Below, in pieces: positions 61,753 through 64,000 of a stretch of 64,000 nt of DNA (positions are counted from its first letter, which is position 1; each line of letters starts with the position of its first letter). The notes under the pieces are model-generated. The model was not told the origin of the DNA. It worked only from the letters and a program-made list of their open reading frames with translations, and did no database searches. The position numbers and the translations under genes are program-made. The stretch spans positions 1 to 64,000 of the forward strand of contig JBBKVO010000025.1 of the NCBI GenBank assembly GCA_037968475.1. Reading direction: 5' to 3'. Source of the DNA: SB11 sp037968475 (lineage in GTDB: Bacteria; Bacteroidota; Bacteroidia; UBA8524).

Positions 61753-63978
61753 TTATTTTCTGGGTACACATTTTACTGAAATTCTTGTAATTGACCAAGT
61801 TGCAGGTGCAATCAGTTGGTCGCGGGTGCTTGCCCCAACGCCTTTTAATAATTGCTCAAGCGGAGAACCTCCGCGTATTCCTTCTCTTCTCTCGTCGTAA
61901 ACACCTTTTTGCCTAAAAATATCTAAGTCGTTTATGGGTGTGGCACTGGTAAGCATTAGGTAGGTGCTGCTACCCGTGCTGTCGGTATTTCTAAATATTC
62001 GGGCAGGGCCGATAGGTGCATTTTGACGAATTTCAAATGTGTTGCGGTCTACCACAGGGTAGGTATTTTCGCCCGTAATGGTTTGGGGAAACAGTAAAAC
62101 CATTTCTCCTTTTTGGTCTATTGAGAAAATGTATATGTAGCGTTTGTTTCTGTCCCAATAGGCTTCGTTTACCATATCAACCGTAAATATCAAACCCAAT
62201 GTATCTAAGTATTTTACTTCGCCGCCGTTACCTATTAATTCACCTGTATTTGATTTACGCAATGAAAAGCTAAACGGAAAGCTGCCATCATCAGGAGGGC
62301 CATCAAGGGTTAACCACGATTTTACTTTGGCTATGCGTAATATGTAGTTTTCTAAACTATCTACTATATCCATTTCACTTTTTTCATCTTCCCCTAATTG
62401 AAAAAAGTTGGTGCGCTCAGGCAATGGACTGTTTACATCGTACAAACCAAAAATTTTATGGGGATTTATAAATGAATATTCGATTGCGCCATTTTTCCAA
62501 CGGCCTACCAAATGGTAATCGGCTGCATTTGGGTCGTCGGTTATTTCTACACTGGTAAAGCCTTTAAACCGTTCTTTTAAAAGTTTACCCAAATTTTCGG
62601 TAGCTGGTATATTGAAGAAAAAAGTAGAGTCTTTTGCTGCTTTACTATCAACCCCTGATATGTCTTTTCCTATGTTTTCAAAATCACGGTCTTTGTAGGT
62701 AAGCACCCATTTGTTATCACTAAAATATAGATTTTGATAGGCCGATACTGTGCCTGTTGGCGATAGCCATTGGTAGTTTTTGCCCACCATGTTTTTTACG
62801 GTGGTAGTTAATACAGGAATACTGAAACCACTTTGGTATATGTATACCTTTAGTGCTGCTTTTGGGGGATATACAATATTGGTAACCTCAAACAAATCGC
62901 CTGATTTTATGGCTTTTATATCACCTTCGGTTACTTTAGCTATACATAGGTTTGGGCCGCCCATTTGCACAATTTCTAGTTTTATTATACCTGCATCGGT
63001 TTTGCGTTCCAGTTGTGTTTTTTCACTAATGGCCGATGGGAAACCTGCTTGCAAGCGTACCATTCCGTCTTCAATTTTTATAACGGGTATTTGCATTTTA
63101 TCGGGCAATAGCGATTTATCTATGCCTAACAGTGTGCCTTTGCGGCGTTCTTCGTTTCCAGCCAAAACGGGTTTTTGCTCAAGGTTCATAAATTGCATTA
63201 TGGCCTCAACTCTGTTAAATATTTGTTGTACTGGCGTTCCTGCTTTCTCGGTGCGAAGCACCTGAAGCAGGGCAGTAGTAAATCCGCCGTGTGGTTGGTC
63301 GTTCTCGTCTCTTATTTCTTTAGCAGGCTCAATGTCGCGGGCGGCCGAAATGGTTAAAGCTCCATTATTTTCGGGCGGTATTGGGTCTGATGGGTCTTTT
63401 ACATCACGTGAATCGCCTGGTGAAAAACGTAATACAGGTTGTTTATCTCCGCGAGAAATAGATCCGCTATGACAACTATCAAATATTGAGGTAAGAATAA
63501 CGCCTTTATCTACCAGTTTATTAAACAATGTGGCCAATTCCTTATCGCGAATATCAAATACTCCTTTATAGGCATCAGCAGGTACTATGGTCTCGTCTTT
63601 TTTATCGTTTTCTTTTGATAATGAGTTATTTACCTGCGACCCGTGCCCTGCATAATAGATAAATACTACATCACCCTTTTTAGATTCGCTGATTAGCTTT
63701 TCAATTTGCTTAATAATGTTGTCTCGGCTGGCCTCTTGATTTAACAGTGTAGCTATGTTTTTTTCAGCAAAGCCGTAGCGAGTTTGCATTAGCTCTTTTA
63801 CTGCTGTTGCGTCGTTTACACATCCGTTAAGGTTGGGAGGAGGGGTACGGTCGGGAGAGGCTGAAGCTCCCGCAGGAAAATAAGTGTTGATACCTATAAA
63901 CAATGCCCTTTTGGTTTGGGCTTGTAGTATTGCAAAGCAGCTTAAAACGAATACCGTTGTAAGAAGTGTTTTCTTCAT
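61753..63978 (-). CDS. Exported caspase-family protease with DUF4384-like C-terminal domain
   Basis: The 741-residue product has a signal peptide (about 1-21), a metacaspase-like C14 domain (about 23-280) with intact H112 (YYAGHGSQ) and C169 (IFDSCHSGS), and a long C-terminal part. It holds LRLQAGFPSAISEKT-like strands near 320 (seen as VRLQAGFPSAIS) and a DUF4384-like region (about 600-690) with IYIFSIDQKGEMVLLFPQ and YLMLTSATPIND. It is the first visible gene of the caspase/CHASE2/FecR/caspase-TPR cluster, and its upstream promoter region lies beyond 64000. The C-terminal domain resembles those that follow caspase or kinase domains in other bacteria; its ligand is unknown. Confidence 0.88.
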   Translation of the reverse strand: MKKTLLTTVFVLSCFAILQAQTKRALFIGINTYFPAGASASPDRTPPPNLNGCVNDATAVKELMQTRYGFAEKNIATLLNQEASRDNIIKQIEKLISESKKGDVVFIYYAGHGSQVNNSLSKENDKKDETIVPADAYKGVFDIRDKELATLFNKLVDKGVILTSIFDSCHSGSISRGDKQPVLRFSPGDSRDVKDPSDPIPPENNGALTISAARDIEPAKEIRDENDQPHGGFTTALLQVLRTEKAGTPVQQIFNRVEAIMQFMNLEQKPVLAGNEERRKGTLLGIDKSLLPDKMQIPVIKIEDGMVRLQAGFPSAISEKTQLERKTDAGIIKLEIVQMGGPNLCIAKVTEGDIKAIKSGDLFEVTNIVYPPKAALKVYIYQSGFSIPVLTTTVKNMVGKNYQWLSPTGTVSAYQNLYFSDNKWVLTYKDRDFENIGKDISGVDSKAAKDSTFFFNIPATENLGKLLKERFKGFTSVEITDDPNAADYHLVGRWKNGAIEYSFINPHKIFGLYDVNSPLPERTNFFQLGEDEKSEMDIVDSLENYILRIAKVKSWLTLDGPPDDGSFPFSFSLRKSNTGELIGNGGEVKYLDTLGLIFTVDMVNEAYWDRNKRYIYIFSIDQKGEMVLLFPQTITGENTYPVVDRNTFEIRQNAPIGPARIFRNTDSTGSSTYLMLTSATPINDLDIFRQKGVYDERREGIRGGSPLEQLLKGVGASTRDQLIAPATWSITRISVKCVPRK

Positions 63979-64000
63979 GGCTTAGTAAATTCAGTTTAAA

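Overview
The window looks like a chromosomal segment of a free-living member of the phylum Bacteroidota. The supporting signs are SusC/SusD-type outer-membrane glycan uptake genes, C-terminal sorting domains of the type IX secretion system (T9SS), many SPII lipoproteins, two DUF2723 membrane proteins, a Nudix-fold sugar regulator, and promoters with the TAnnTTTG -7 element typical of this phylum. I see no rRNA, tRNA, CRISPR array, intact transposase or replication origin.

Layout. 1-4000: rlmB and a DUF2723 membrane protein in one operon, followed by a block of structured intergenic repeats (4033-4451). 4531-20518: first half of a starch/maltose utilisation locus. It holds a maltose phosphorylase (GH65), beta-phosphoglucomutase, a BadF-type sugar kinase, a Nudix-family regulator, and a six-gene operon with a T9SS-sorted alpha-amylase, SusC, SusD, two surface/secreted accessory proteins and a four-domain T9SS protein. 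20798-24624: second DUF2723 gene and a methyltransferase. 24828-26619: two unknown exported proteins. 27011-31856: rimP-nusA-infB. 31938-35796: a beta-barrel protein, an M48 metalloprotease and a lipoprotein. 35871-43902: second half of the starch locus, with a SusA-like neopullulanase, two GH13 lipoproteins and an SLC45-type MFS transporter. 44227-46813: an unknown secreted protein, an acyl-CoA-dehydrogenase-fold flavoprotein and a 2OG-Fe(II) dioxygenase. 46929-53358: a TonB-dependent receptor and a large T9SS surface protein, each behind a triple 11-bp direct repeat. 53627-55021: a decayed zone with two gene relics and two small inverted-repeat elements. 55023-63978: an rsmF-like methyltransferase, then a four-gene caspase / CHASE2 / FecR-like / caspase-TPR cluster that runs up to the right edge.

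How it works together. The starch genes form one regulon even though they lie in pieces over 50 kb. A palindrome of the form AGTGT-N7-ACACT sits in front of the GH65 gene, between the kinase and Nudix genes, in front of the amylase-SusCD operon, in front of the SusA-like gene, in front of the GH13-GH13-MFS operon, and in front of a broken gene at 53627. The proposed flow is: surface amylases cut starch; SusCD imports the oligosaccharides; periplasmic GH13 enzymes trim them; the MFS protein imports maltose; maltose phosphorylase makes glucose and beta-glucose-1-phosphate; PgmB and the kinase bring both to glucose-6-phosphate. The Nudix protein is the obvious candidate regulator.

The most novel-looking items are this regulon and its broken member, the caspase/CHASE2/FecR cluster, the Pho-box-like repeats, and a dispersed repeat family built of hairpins whose stems co-vary between copies. 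All functional statements come from reading the sequence and from family knowledge. No database search was run.
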